A DNA stretch of 64,000 nucleotides from Epiperipatus broadwayi (GCA_028023455.1 JAQFVV010012396.1:7728085-7792084); one strand, 5' to 3'; counted from the first letter of the stretch, positions 14,154-26,469 are shown. Notes: generated from the letters alone by a model not told the origin. Numbers and translations are program-made.

Positions 14154-14858
14154 ATGTATGAAAAGAACTATATTCATAAGGTGGATGCATTCAGGTTGAA
14201 AAGAATGAATTTTAAAGATGCTAGAATATATGGAGTACCAAAGATATATAAAACAGGGATACCATTAAGACCTATTATTAGTAGTGTAGATGTATTGAAA
14301 TGGTTAATAATAAAAATTTTAAAAAATATGAGGAAATAAAAAAATATAATAATGTGAATAATTCAAATTACTTTGTTAAGGTTTTGAATTTCTTTTTAGA
14401 GAGAAATAATTATAAGATTATATTTTTGTTAAACATGATATACAGTATGTAGTATGTATACAGATATAGAGCCATCTAAAGCATTTGAAATAATTATGGA
14501 AATGTATATTAAAGATAATAATAAAAATATTAGAATGGAATGTCATCAATTATATGATATATTAAATATATGTTGTAAAAATGTGGTATTTGTGTTTAAT
14601 GAAATATATTACAAGCAATGTAAGGGTTTGAATATGGGAAATAGTTTCAGTGGATTGTTAGCTTCTATATTTATGAATGATTCTGAAGAAAAATATTTTT
14701 GTAATACAAAATATAAACCTGTATTTTGTGTTACATATGTGGATGATTATATTTTAGTATTCAGTGGAAATTACAGAAAATTAGAAAATATTGTTAAGTA
14801 TATTAATTCAATTGATGATAATATTAAATTTATGAAGGAAAGGGGAAAAATAATGTAA
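14154..14858 (+). pseudogene. PLE copy 2 reverse transcriptase segment
   Basis: Two open segments of the RT separated by stops. 14154-14339 covers the finger region with YGVPKIYKTGIPLRPIISS. 14454-14858 starts at VYTDIEPSKAFE (normally SLYTNIP), includes GLNMGNSFSGLLASIFM, the PLE equivalent of the MGSPLSP motif, and YVDD with both catalytic aspartates kept. The spacing of the motifs is normal for a PLE RT. Better preserved than copy 1 but still frameshifted between the segments. Confidence 0.8.
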
Positions 14859-15207
14859 TAAATCATATGGATGTTACAATAAAAAAGATTATAAAGAATT
14901 GCAAGGTTGATATTAAAATAAGTGTGTTTAGAAAAGATACTTTTTATGGGTTGTTATGTAATTGGGGTTCATATATTGAGTATGAATATAAAATAAATAT
15001 TATTAATAATAAGATAAATATACAATAAATTTATATTCTGAAGAAAAATATTTAAAACAGAAATTAATAATATAAAGAAGGAAGGTATAAGAAATGATTA
15101 TCCTGTTAACATTATTGATAAATTATGTGATAAAAAATATTACACAAATAATAAGGAAGAGGAATAATAAGTAAGATATACAGAATATAATATATAGTAG
15201 TTATAAT

Positions 15208-15880
15208 AAATAGTCAAAATAAGAGTCATAGATCACATCACTCTATACTCTTAAGCTTGTAAGTTATAAACAATGAGGATTGCCAATTCCTCAACAAGCT
15301 TTGTGATAAATGCTTAGCTAGAGGAAGCATTTAAAATATCTTTATCAGGACCCAGTGCCAGAGCATGACACCATGGTCAGAAGTTTGGGGAGGGGTCCTG
15401 ACAGAGATATTTTAAATGCTTTCTCTAGCTAAGCATTTGTCACAAAGCTTGTTGAGGAATTGGCAATCCTCATTGTTTATAACTTATAAGCTTAAGAGTA
15501 TAGGGTCATATGATCTATGTCTCTTATTTTGACTATTTATAGTCTCTGCCTTAAGTCTTACGCAATGTTATATTGCTAAGACTACTAATATATGGTATGG
15601 CTGAAGATCTCTCAGCACCATATAGCTATTTGAGTTGGATAGCTGGGTTTGAAGACATGTAGGTGTCTGAAAATTTTAGATTTTCCACTCAATAGATAAC
15701 TTTTAGTTAAATGCTGGCTTTGGGTTAGTATTTTTAGATCTAGCACTTCTCTGAGGAGTGCCAGAGCATGAAACCATGGTCAGAGATTGGGGGGGGGTCC
15801 TGACAGAATATTTTAAATGCTTTCTTTAGCTAAGCATTTATCACAAAGCTTGTTCAGGAATTGGCAATCCTCATTGTTTA
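15208..15880 (+). mobile_element. F1b ribozyme-type repeat inserted in PLE copy 2
   Basis: Flanked by a 13-bp near-perfect duplication, TAGTAGTTATAAT / TAGTAGTTACAAT (15195-15207 and 15881-15893). The intact PLE copy 1 shows the empty site. It contains a short inverted piece (15208-15353), then about 1.3 direct units with a period of 403 bp (AGTGCCAGAGCATGA at 15354 and again at 15757). A hammerhead motif occurs at the second unit start. Its middle aligns with F1a (8040-8215) and F1c. Non-coding. Confidence 0.85.
15744..15788 (+). ncRNA. Type I hammerhead ribozyme motif (F1b)
   Basis: Core box CTGAGGA at 15751-15757; stem II GUGC/GCAU with CAGA loop; GAAA at 15770-15773; palindromic stem III ACCAUGGU; C17 at 15781. 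Stem I is UUCU before the core pairing with AGAG after the cleavage site. All invariant core positions of CUGANGA...GAAA...UH are present. The sister unit at 15354 has GACA in place of GAAA and lacks the first box. Confidence 0.75.
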
Positions 15881-16848
15881 TAGTAGTTACAATGTTTCAA
15901 GAAGTACATTCTTTGAGATTAAAAGCTTATGGAGAACATAAATAATAAATATAAGGGGGGAAGTAGATTAGTTCTTAAACCTGTATATAAAAAGAAATTT
16001 AATTTAGGGAATTTAATTAACAAAACAGAATATCAAGAAAAGAAAAAAAAATAATGGAATTTATATTATAGTATGTTTGAATTGTAAGAGGGAGGCAAAA
16101 ATATATCATATATTGGTACAACAAAAATAGATTAAAAACTAGATTTGAATAACATTTAAATGATAGTAATTCTAATGTATATATACATTATAAAGAATTT
16201 GGACATAAAAATTTTGATATTAGAATGTTGGAATAGATTAAAAACTATAGAGAAAGGATGGTAAAAGAATATTTTTACATAAAAAGATATAAACCTGTTT
16301 TAAATAGGATTAATGGTGTTAGATAGAAATATTAAATAAAATGTAGTTAATATGAAAAGGTTTAAATAGTATTTAAGTAAATTGTTAAAGGATAGAGAAA
16401 TAATTTATATTAGTTTTTTAATAGATTTAAAAGTATAAATAGGAATTGTAGATTGATATGAAAGTTAGATAAAATAGTTAAAGGAGGAATAAATTTGTAA
16501 TTAAGGGTGGATTAAATGGATTTAAATAGTATTTTGTTTATTGATGTTTTAGATGGTTTCTAATATATTTTTGAAAATTGATACTTCATATGTAAAAAGG
16601 AAGTTTTATAATAAAGGGAAAAGAGGGAGAAAGTGTTAAGTAAAATATAATAATGTATAGTTAATATGTTTTATTATTGTGAATTTTATGTGTTAATGTT
16701 TAATATATGAAAGAGATTTATATTTAGAGTAGTATATAAAGATATGTATTTTTTTTGTTATAGGTCCGTAACGTTGGAAATGTATAAAATGTGATTATAT
16801 ATATGTTCATATAGTTAATATATGAAAATAAAGTTTTTGAAAAGAAGT

Positions 16849-19800
16849 TAGAAGTTATTTATAACTAAGATGATATAAAATTGTAAAATCAATCCTAAAA
16901 AAAGTAGAAGGGTGTAAAAGATCATAGTGTAATTAGTTTATCCCAAAACATCCAAATTTCAATAATAAAAATTATCAATATTTAAAATTATTAATATTTA
17001 AAATAGAATCTCCAAATTATTAAGTATATTTATAAATACCTAAAAGTTATAATTCTCAAAAGCTGATCCATTTTCAACTTTTTGTTTGGTTTATCATCTT
17101 ATCATCATCATTTTTAATTGTCTATGAAAGGCAGATTTCCCACATCAATTTAACAACTATCTCTAAGCCTCTAAATATTTTTGCCTTTTTTTCAAATATC
17201 GATTACTACACTTTTAAATCAGTTTTTTTTCTTTCTCTTTTATTCTTTATTGATTCTTTCAATATGTCCCTTAATAATTTTTCTACCTTTAAATATAAAT
17301 CCATCAATTGCTTTCCACTTTAAACAATTTTATTAAAATAAATATGTTCTTTTTGTTTATTCTCTAAAGCATTTATTTAATCATTGCTAATTCTATTTTT
17401 ATAATTTTTTCCTATTTTCTTTCAAATAATTTTTTTTAAAGTCTTCGTTCTATTCTTATTTCTTTTTCCAGTCCAAGAATCAACTTCGTATTAAATAACA
17501 GAACAGTTATCCCCCTCTCCGTTATTATTTCAAATATATTTTTAATTGCCTGAAAAATAACGACCTACTTTATATATTATAAGAGCTTTTTAACCATTGA
17601 AATTATCACTCTGATGTCAATATTTTTGTCATAAAATAAATAACTACATAATTAAATCAATGGTTCTCAATGTGCATACTACCGTCCTTGGCCAGCATTC
17701 AAATATTCAAAGGAGTGTCAGATTTAAAAAGATGATGGAGTGGGGGGCATTAGAGGTAATGGAGTTGCATAACAGACATTTTAAATATACGATTGTTTAT
17801 AATTATTATATAATATTGTTATGAATGAATCACTATAAATTTTCAAATACGATTGTGCATTTGCACGCGTGTGTGCGTGTGCATTTGAGCTGTTGCAAAT
17901 ACGGTGCAAACTTGACATTTCTGTAAAGGATGTTAAGTTAATGTGAACAATCAGATTCTTATCAGACAGATATTAAACTAATTTTACTACTGAGTCTCAT
18001 TTTGTCTCAGATAAGAAAATATAATTTGTTTCATTTATGTTTATATATTTATTATGTAAATATATTGTATGCTCAGGTACATCATTAATTTCCCATGATC
18101 CCATTGTGATAATGTGACTAACATTTCAGTAATTGCACAGTAGATATCTATGCATTAAACCCTAAGAAAATAATTTAATTTTCATAATTTATTTATTGTT
18201 ACTTTTTTTTATATGGGAAAAAAACAATAGCAAACTTACAAAACTCAAAAATGAAATTCGGACATTGTGTGGAATATTAGTAATATAGTTTTCAAATAAG
18301 ACGTGAAACCTTATCACTTACTGAGACTTTTAAGCCAGAATCATCCAGATAAAATGAATAGTAACTTAATTTTCCAATCTTCGCGATAAATTTGAGCAAT
18401 GACCAACATTATTAATTTTTTTTACATACTCTTCATAACAAAATGATGATAATAGTTTGCAGCTCTTCTAGAATATCGTATTTTTAATTGCTAAACAGAA
18501 AAAGCCAACACAATTGGTTCAATCAATATTTAGTTTTAGCTGAAATTTTAGTAAGTGATTAATACAGTTTTACATAAATCATCGCATAATATTATAAACC
18601 TAATTCACTTTTAATAAATATATGATTCAAAAGTAAATAAATGAAATGAGAAAAACACAGGAAATACATTATATGCTATTTTATGACCAACCCAATTGGC
18701 ATTATAGCATGTATGTTTTTTATAAAAATTTATATAAGAAAAAAAAAAGTTTAAGAAAAAATTATTATTTGCAAAATATTCGGAAATGGATGCAGAAGAT
18801 AATTTTTTTGTTTAATAATTATTATCAAATAATTACAAAATCCAGTTGTCTGTGCTATGTGAAAAAAGTTGTGCCAGTTATTAGTAGTATTCATTGCATC
18901 ACTTAATACCTAAATTTAGCTATGAAAAAACTTGGTGTTCAATTATACAATTCTTTATACACTTTGATTACTATTATAAACAAAATTAAATTTCTTCCCC
19001 ACAAATGATTTTCTTTTTTGAAAATATTATACTTAAAACGATGAAAGTTTTGAGGGATTCTTACTTTACATAAAAATTCATTCATTATCAAATGATTTTG
19101 GAAATAAACATAATGACCTCAGTAATAATGTGAATAGCAATGAATGATTTTATAATTATAAGAGCAAAAGATAACTCTTATTAAACTGATATCTAAAATA
19201 ATGGCATATATATCAAAATTAATAGTTTTAAAACAACATAGGATAATATGAATAATATTAATTTCCAAATTTATTGGAAATAAAAAAGCAAAGTGAAATA
19301 ACTAATATTTTTTGTGCTTCATTTCCAAAATCTGCATTAAGATATGGTGGGAAAGCTTGAAGACCTTAATTTGGAAGTTCCACATTGGAAAATAAATCCA
19401 TTTATGCAAATATGGATTTATTCACCAAGCTCAAAATAATATCAAATTAAAATGAAATTTTAATATTTTTTATTAAGAGTTTTGGTTACAAAAGAACATT
19501 ATCATGAATTGAGAGCCTCATTATTAAACAATTTCTAATATCTTTTTCAACATCATATTTAGTCAAATGTTTTTGTGCTGAACCACAAATTTTAATCAAA
19601 AAATTTATATAAAAATTTCCAAACATGGAAATTTATGCCTTCAACTTATGGGAATTAATCCTGACATTAAGTATTATTGTCAGAAGCATTGAGAAAAGGG
19701 ATGGTACATAAAATATTGACAATTACTTATATCAATATTTAAAACCATTAACCTATCTAAATACTTCCTATTTATTTATCATTCAATCTGCCATTGCATC

Positions 19801-20930
19801 TATCTTTTATAAACTTCAGTAAACTTTCTAAATATTTTGTTAAGCTTATTTTTAAAATTTGCAAACATTGCCATAGTAAAGATTTAATGAACTTTTCTCC
19901 TCTATTAATAATCTTATCATTACCAAAACAATGTTCACTTAAAGATAGGTAATATATCTATGTGATCAAGATGACTGCATAAAAAACAATCTTTTTTTTA
20001 TTGGTCTGTTATGGTGCAAACAATTAAGGAGATTCAATTGATTTCAAGTTTCTGTAATAATTGAATTATTTTTGCACTTTTAATGTTAATACTCTATATT
20101 AGATTACATATTTGAACATTAGTAAGATTTCACAATTTTATGAATGCTGTTTAAAACAAATTCGGCAGAAAAACAATGAAGTAGACAATATTTTAAAGTT
20201 TATATAATGTTATAAATAAATGGCTTAAATACGCTTTTGACCCTATATGTTGCATCTATAGCGTAGGCAAAAAAACAGAAACCTCAATTTTTTTTATCAA
20301 TTTAATCAGAAGAACATTTTTTTAATATTAAATATTATAATTTATCATATTGACTTATTAGTAAAAAGTATTTCTAAAATCAAAATTGTTAAAATATTTC
20401 TGACTAATCCACACAAATTTATTTTTACTATAAAGTTACTGAATTCTATTATTTGTCTTAATCACTATTGTTGGGATATCCATAACATTTCCCCCCGAAA
20501 TTTATAAATAAAAATGTTTTTAGAATAATAATATTATTTTAGAGAATTTAATTTTAATCATATGATCAATATCATAAACATAGTTTTGAAAAGTTTTTTT
20601 TTTCTTCTAATTGTTTATATATATATACACACACATAAAATGATGTATACTAATTAAAAAAGCCTGATTTTTTTTTTTAAAAAACCACATATATAAATAC
20701 GTTTATTAGATAATTAAAGTAATCAAACTATCAACAAAGTATAGTGCTTTTTTTTTCACCTTTAATTTTCTCTATCATAATATTTGAGTCGTGAAATTTA
20801 GTATAAAAATAGATAGTGGACTTAAAAGTAAAAGTTTCAGGTTTGATATTCGTCTAAGTAAATATAATTAATAATAAAAAAGTTTCAGTTTAATCAGTAA
20901 AATAGAATTGTTGAACTCAACCTAACTAAC
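16849..20930. other. AT-rich DNA, no gene seen
   Basis: AT-rich throughout. Only a small CpG-containing GT-rich patch (17850-17890) and A/T runs stand out. The open frame at 18646-18906 has no recognisable domain and ordinary non-coding composition. Confidence 0.45.
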
Positions 20931-20939
20931 ACTGATACA

Positions 20940-21300
20940 TTTGAATGCCACATGATTTCCCCATCAACTAACCACATTACACATTGGAAAAAACTCTTCA
21001 TACAGTAGGATCACTCAGTGTAAGCCAGAGTAATCAATGGATGCAGGAAGGTTTGTGCATAAAATCCCTATCTAGTGCTTACTCATTCAACATTCCCAGA
21101 CTAGTTTCTAGTTTGTGGATTTCATCAGTGAAAAGTCTTGGATCTGAGAGCACTCACCTAGGTCTTAGGATCTAATAGAATCTTCCAGTAGCCACCTTGT
21201 TAAATAACTATAAAGCTTTGAGTGCAACTGTATGGAGAGTTTGCCTCTGTGTAAACATCTTGTGTAAACATAAAGAATGATGATCATGTGATGTTTAATG
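20940..21300 (-). mobile_element. F4a repeat with hammerhead motif
   Basis: A segment of higher complexity than its surroundings. Its part around 21020-21110 is repeated at about 54713-54805 (F4b), including the ATCAATGGATGC and GATTTTATGCACAAGCCTT-type blocks. It holds a hammerhead motif on the minus strand at 21091-21134 and ends beside an (ATT)n run. The open frame across it is not conserved coding. Unit ends could not be fixed. Confidence 0.6.
21091..21134 (-). ncRNA. Hammerhead ribozyme motif (F4a)
   Basis: Minus strand: stem I ACUUUU-side (21133-21128) pairs with UGGGAA (21097-21092) using two G-U pairs. CTGATGA is at 21127-21121, GAAA at 21107-21104, palindromic stem III ACUAGU, C17 at 21098. 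The region between the core boxes does not form a convincing stem II in this copy, so activity is doubtful although the cleavage-site half is complete. Confidence 0.6.
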
Positions 21301-21313
21301 GTTTAACTAACCA

Positions 21314-21315
<2 letters not shown>

Positions 21316-21370
<55 letters not shown>
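21316..21370. repeat. (ATT)n microsatellite
   Basis: About 18 ATT units directly after the F4a repeat. An open frame with poly-Asn is its artefact. Confidence 0.97.
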
Positions 21371-23590
21371 GTGTAAATTTTTCAGAAATAGCTATATTGT
21401 CAGCCTTTTTGTTATTATTGAAAGATTCTAAGCACCACAAAGTTGTGTTAGCATTGTTTTTTGCATTTATTAAGTTCAACTCATATTTCCAAGTCTTTTG
21501 CATGAATATAATTTAATTTAAAAGTAAATTTGTAGTTTACAGTTATTTAATTGAGTAAAATCATTCTTTTACTGCTTTGAGTAGTTTAATGCAATAAGTT
21601 GTTAGAGTAGCAAACTCCAAAGCACAAGTTTCTGGATTGTGCTTATAGTTCTAATAAATCCCAAGAAGTAAATCATTTCATTATTTTTGACCTGTATGGT
21701 TTAGTGGAGTGATAACGTGGTAGCAAACTAGAGTTCAAGGAACATAGTTCACAACTCCAATTTTGTCGCTTTTGGCATTCAAACTTCATGTGATCTTCGA
21801 GTAATAAACTATTTGATTGGAATCAAGATATACATATAGGATTTATTCTTTAACGTTTTTAAACCTTTTTTTTTTTTAAAAAAAATTAAAGGTTTTTAAC
21901 TGGATTATAATGTTAATTTCTGAACTATTTAACTTTTACACTCATAGAAATAGTCTTAATAGCCGCGTTGCAATAAAAAGATAATAAATATTAAAATTTT
22001 GGGTCATGAGTTCAAATCTTGAGTGGCCGCTCTCAATATTCGCTAATGCAATACGTACAGATGCAAATATACGGAATATTATTTAATTCTTTTAGTTTTA
22101 AATATGCAAAATAACTACGCGTAATATTAAAAAAAAATTTTTTTTAGACACATAAAATATTTGTAGGAGACGAATCACTGCCAAAGTATTCATTTGCGTA
22201 TCGTAGCTTTGGAATTTTTTTACTGAAACTATTATACATTATATTACGCTATTTGTATATAGACTTGACTATTCAAAAGCGTATTTTTCCATTAGTACAT
22301 AATGAAACAATTTTTTATTTTATTTTCAATAATGCTAATTTACCATTCACTTACTAACTCTCAATATAAATAGCGAGTACATATATATATACTGCGTTAC
22401 GTAATTTTTATATATACATATGCAGACAAGTACACATCTAAAAAAATATGTAACATTTTATTTTGCATATAATTTTTAAATTATGCTCTTGGGCAAATGT
22501 AGAGAAAACAAATTTTCATAGAAACTACGTAAAAGCATGCATTTTTTTTTTTTTGAAACTTAAAACCTCTTCAGATCTGAATAAACTTTTTAAGTCAGCA
22601 TTTTCTTTTAAGTGGGATACAAGAGAAGAAGGAGGAGGGATAAAACGCGCACACGCGTGAGACAGTATGATGAAATTGACATTCAGGATATGTTCTGCCG
22701 TTGCTATGGAAAAAATACTGTTTCTCATGAAAGCCATCTTAGGTTATTGTTGCCAAGGAGATGAAGAACTGTTCGTTAAATTTTTTTCCCAGTCTTTTTG
22801 GTGGGAAAGAACTCAGCTACACAATGGTTCCAATATTATGCAAAGTAGTTATATTTTAAAAAGAAGTATTAATTTCCTTTTTAATTTCCTTACCACCAGC
22901 ATCTCCTTCATGGATGCGAAATCTAAAATCTTTTCCTGTCTTAGAGCTAGCCAATAATTATTACATTAATGATGGAAATTACTTGAAATATTTATTGTTT
23001 TTGAAGTGGCTGATCTTTTTTTTAGTTTTTATTATTATCAATAAAACTAAAAATAAAGTTATATAGGTCTGCAATTTAAACCAATATACTAATAATTATT
23101 ATTTAATTTTAACTTTTTTTTATAAACACAATAAATATAAATTTATGTTTAAACACTAATCTATGCAACTGTCTTTACTTTCACCCATCTAGTGTCTATT
23201 TATCCATCGAATTTTCACCATCTTACTAGCAATCTTTTATTATTCTTTTACTTAGAAAAAAAAAATCCAATTGTTTTTCTTTTTATTCTATTCAGTGCAT
23301 GGATAATTTTTAAAAGTTCCTTTATTTATTTACCTAAATGTTCATTCACTTGATAATAATTATACAGTTATTTATAACTATAAATAAATATATTAATGCA
23401 TCTTTAATATATGTAAATTTATTTATATTACAACTGGCATCCTTCCAGAATTATATATATAATAATATTACAATAATGCGAAATATTTAGTACGCCATAT
23501 AATAAACCTCAGAGCGCTATATTAATATAATTCTTCTAATATTAATGTTTATCACATGTACAGATAAAAAATGAATAATTCCACCTATGT
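21371..23590. other. Mixed AT-rich DNA with CpG-containing patches and SINE-like remnants
   Basis: 21690-21825 has tRNA-like spacing (AGTTCACAACTCC resembling a B box) and a tail, CATGTGATCTTCGAGTAATA, resembling 61340-61365. 22000-22040 has GAGTTCAAATCTTGAGTGG, also B-box-like. CpGs are unusually frequent at 21960-22660 (for example ACGCGTAAT, AAAACGCGCACACGCG). The open frame at 22667-22957 has no recognised domain. Confidence 0.35.
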
Positions 23591-23595
23591 TAAAG

Positions 23596-23704
23596 TTTTT
23601 ATATGGATAGTTGATTAGAACAATGATAATTATAAGAGGAAATTTTAAATGTTTCCAAGGTGTTTATTGCAATAATATCCCTAAACAACTATCCATATAA
23701 AAAA
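23596..23704. repeat. Local inverted repeat
   Basis: TTTTTATATGGATAGTTG at 23596-23613 pairs with CAACTATCCATATAAAAAA at 23686-23704. A diverged inverted match, ATCATTGTTCTAATCAACTA, follows at about 25043-25062. It suggests an old inverted element around 23.6-25.1 kb. Confidence 0.6.
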
Positions 23705-24049
23705 TTTGAAGTTGTCAGAAGTAGTTAGTTCTCATCAGTAAATATGATTGAACATTGATGTAAGTGGTGGTGTATTAACCCAGCCAGCACACAGAGGTTA
23801 TAAATTTAATATCAGATAGAAAGCATTGGTAACTTAGCAAAATAAATTTATTTAATATCAGTAACAAAATAAAGAGTAGAAAATGATTAGAATTTTCAAT
23901 AGAATTCTCTACAGTCTATTAATAAGCTCTTGCATGTATCGGTCAATTTCTATATATGCTCAGTAGATAAATATAATATGGTATAGTATATCTTAATTGA
24001 AGAAAGTTCTTCATGCATCCATTTGGAAATAACTGAAATATATATATAT

Positions 24050-24500
24050 ATATAATCATTAAACCAGTCAATACTTAGACAATCCCAATATTAATAACAA
24101 TCAACATTTTGTAATTGTTGTCAAGGCAACCTCATTTTAACAATAAGGGTGGAATCCCACCCTTATTAATAGTCTAATATACCTATATAGACCCTAAATA
24201 TTGCAACTTGATTACAGAGATTGAAATTATTGATACAAAGAAGTTTAAAAAAATCTCTTCAAACAGGCAAATAAAACCTATTCTAAATGCAGACTAGTAA
24301 ATAGTCAATTATAACATTACAAATTGCTATTATATATTTCAAATTGCACCCAAAGTGTTACTTAAATAATAAATGTAATAATGCTCAAGGTTAAATGAGT
24401 TTATAAGTAATTAAAAACCAATCAATACTTAGACAATCTCAATATCAATAACAATCAACAATTTCTAACGGTTGTCAAGATAACCTCATTTTAACACACA
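24050..24500 (+). repeat. F3 dispersed repeat, two copies
   Basis: Copies at about 24053-24145 and 24375-24500 share CAATACTTAGACAATC, ATAACAATCAACA and GTTGTCAAG blocks. Two more copies form a fold-back at 27525-27722. Between them is a perfect 11-bp hairpin (AATAAGGGTGG at 24142-24152, complement at 24157-24167, loop AATC). Non-coding. Confidence 0.7.
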
Positions 24501-24805
24501 CACATATATATATCTTAGGAAGAGAAATCACCATTATGCAAACAATTAGTTGCTATTGTAATAGGCAAATCATTCTTACATTTATTATGCTTTCTTCGTG
24601 GCACTTCATTTTTCTTCATACAAACATAAATCCTACTAGAAATCATTATACTATAGTCCATTTATGCATAATTATTTCTTATTTGGATAATTTATATGAT
24701 TGGCATATGCAGATTTTTTAGAGTAGCTTAATAATAATGATATAATTTATTCATGTATGGTGTGCATGTATTTACATAGTAAAATAATAATTTTGGTTTA
24801 CATTC

Positions 24806-24838
<33 letters not shown>

Positions 24839-25176
24839 CATTGACAGTTCAGGTTTATTTCTCTAAGTGTTAAATTTTGTTCAGAACTGCAATATTCTAT
24901 CATTACATATTTGACATTTGGTGATTTGTTCACAAAATATTAAAATGAGTAGAAATTAATTCTGCTTTGTAAATTAAAATTTAAATAAACTGAAATGAAG
25001 CTGCAATAGCATCTTAGGTGAGATGAAATTTGCTCTTCTAGTTATCATTGTTCTAATCAACTACTCATATAGAAATTTAAAATGCAAACAGAAATATTTA
25101 TTTTTTGTCTGTAAGAATAAATGAACATTGATACTAGAGATATTGCATTAACATAACCATTTGAAGACTATCACTC
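24501..25176. other. AT-rich DNA with (CA)n/(TA)n runs
   Basis: (CA)n(TA)n at 24495-24513 and (TA)n at about 24806-24832. No coding sequence; the short frame at 24536-24721 is unremarkable. Confidence 0.45.
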
Positions 25177-25297
25177 TTCATATATATATATATATATATG
25201 TCCAAAAGATGGCGCTATACCAAAACCGCCGAACAAGTGTAAGATTTGTTTTACATAAACGAAAAAAGAGTCAGAAATTAACTACCTCTTTCATTTG

Positions 25298-25354
25298 CTC
25301 ACCCCCAGATCAGCTGATTTCAAGCTGGTTTGCTATCCTCAGTGGGGGATAGAG
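25298..25354 (-). ncRNA. Type I hammerhead ribozyme, F1c direct unit 1
   Basis: Minus strand. Stem I CCCCCA pairs with UGGGGG, extended by CUC/GAG beyond an internal loop. CUGAGGA and GAAA boxes are intact; stem II is AGC/GCU next to a U-U mismatch at its base; stem III is the palindrome AUCAGCUGAU; C17 lies before UGGGGG. Confidence 0.82.
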
Positions 25355-25715
25355 TATAGAAACTAGATCTAAACACTGACTCTCAAGTGTTTATGCAAAA
25401 CGTTTCTATCAGATTGCAAGCGTGAATTTTTCAGACCGGTAAAGTCTTCAAACCCAGCCTAGCAAGCTAGATATTTATATGGGTCTGATCTCAGTTCAGA
25501 ATCACCATATAATCAAAGTCTCTGCAATATATATCATTGCAAGAAAACTCTAAAGGTACATTTATGAAAAAACAAATACAAGTTAATCACGTAACCTGCT
25601 ATCACTTGTTATTTATGTCCAAAAGATGGTGCTATACCAAAACCGCCGAACAAGTGTAAGATTTGTTTTACATAAACGAAAAAAAGAGTCAGAAATTAAC
25701 TACCTCTTTCATTTG

Positions 25716-25772
25716 CTCACCCCCAGATCAGCTGATTTCAAGCTGGTTTGCTATCCTCAGTGGGGGATAGAG
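25716..25772 (-). ncRNA. Type I hammerhead ribozyme, F1c direct unit 2
   Basis: Identical to the unit 1 motif, with all core boxes and stems kept. Confidence 0.82.
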
Positions 25773-26132
25773 TATAGAAACTAGATCTAAACACTGACTC
25801 TCAAGTGTTTATGCAAAACGTTTCTATCAGATTGCAAGCGTGAATTTTTCAGACCGGTAAAGTCTTCAAACCCAGCCTAGCAAGCTAGATATTTATATGG
25901 GTCTGATCTCAGTTCAGAATCACCATATAATCAAAGTCTCTGCAATATATATCATTGCAAGAAAACTCTAAAGGTACATTTATGAAAAAACAAATACAAG
26001 TTAATCACGTAACCTGCTATCACTTGTTATTTATGTCCAAAAGATGGCGCTATACCAAAACTGCCGAACAAGTGTAAGATTTGTTTTACATAAACGAAAA
26101 AAGAGTCAGAAATTAACTACCTCTTTCATTTG

Positions 26133-26189
26133 CTCACTCCCAGATCAGCTGATTTCAAGCTGGTTTGCTATCCTCAGTGGGGGATAGAG
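26133..26189 (-). ncRNA. Hammerhead ribozyme, F1c direct unit 3 (one stem I change)
   Basis: The same motif, but stem I reads UGGGAG instead of UGGGGG, giving one A-C mismatch. The core is unchanged. Confidence 0.78.
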
Positions 26190-26469
26190 TATAGAAACTA
26201 GATCTAAACACTGACTCTCAAGTGTTTATGCAAAACGTTTCTATCAGATTGCAAGCGTGAATTTTTCAGACCGGTAAAGTCTTGCAATGATATATATTGC
26301 AGAGACTTTGATTATATGGTGATTCTGAACTGAGATCAGACCCATATAAATATCTAGCTTGCTAGGCTGGGTTTGAAGACTTTACCGGTCTGAAAAATTC
26401 ACGCTTGCAATCTGATAGAAACGTTTTGCATAAACACTTGAGAGTCAGTGTTTAGATCTAGTTTCTATA

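Larger units (their letters stand above)
11969..16848 (+). mobile_element. Penelope-like retrotransposon, copy 2, split by two insertions
   Basis: The same PLE as copy 1 on the plus strand, in three pieces: 11969-12488, 13920-15207 and 15881-16848. Removing the inserts at 12489-13919 and 15208-15880 gives about 2.8 kb collinear with copy 1 and extending further 5'. The RT lies in 14154-14339 (YGVPKIYKTGIPLRPIISS) and 14454-14858 (GLNMGNSFSGLLA and the catalytic YVDDYILVF). The endonuclease remains at about 16050-16326, with a YIGTTK motif. Stops and frameshifts break the frame. The 3' end AAGTTTTTGAAAAGAAGT matches copy 1. Confidence 0.85.

Noticed and set aside
20984-21175. 63-codon open frame over F4a
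   Set aside because: Frame not maintained in the F4b copy at 54.7 kb; the conserved feature is the ribozyme-type sequence.
22667-22957. 96-codon open frame, possible gene
   Set aside because: No recognisable domain, overlapping antisense frame, no splice or homology support.
23720-23770. Further hammerhead (CTGATGA on the minus strand near 23735)
   Set aside because: No GAAA box at the right distance and no pairing stem I, so probably chance.
25161-25352. 63-codon open frame at the start of the F1c array
   Set aside because: It begins in the (AT)n run and crosses the hammerhead. It is not kept in the other units as a coding frame.
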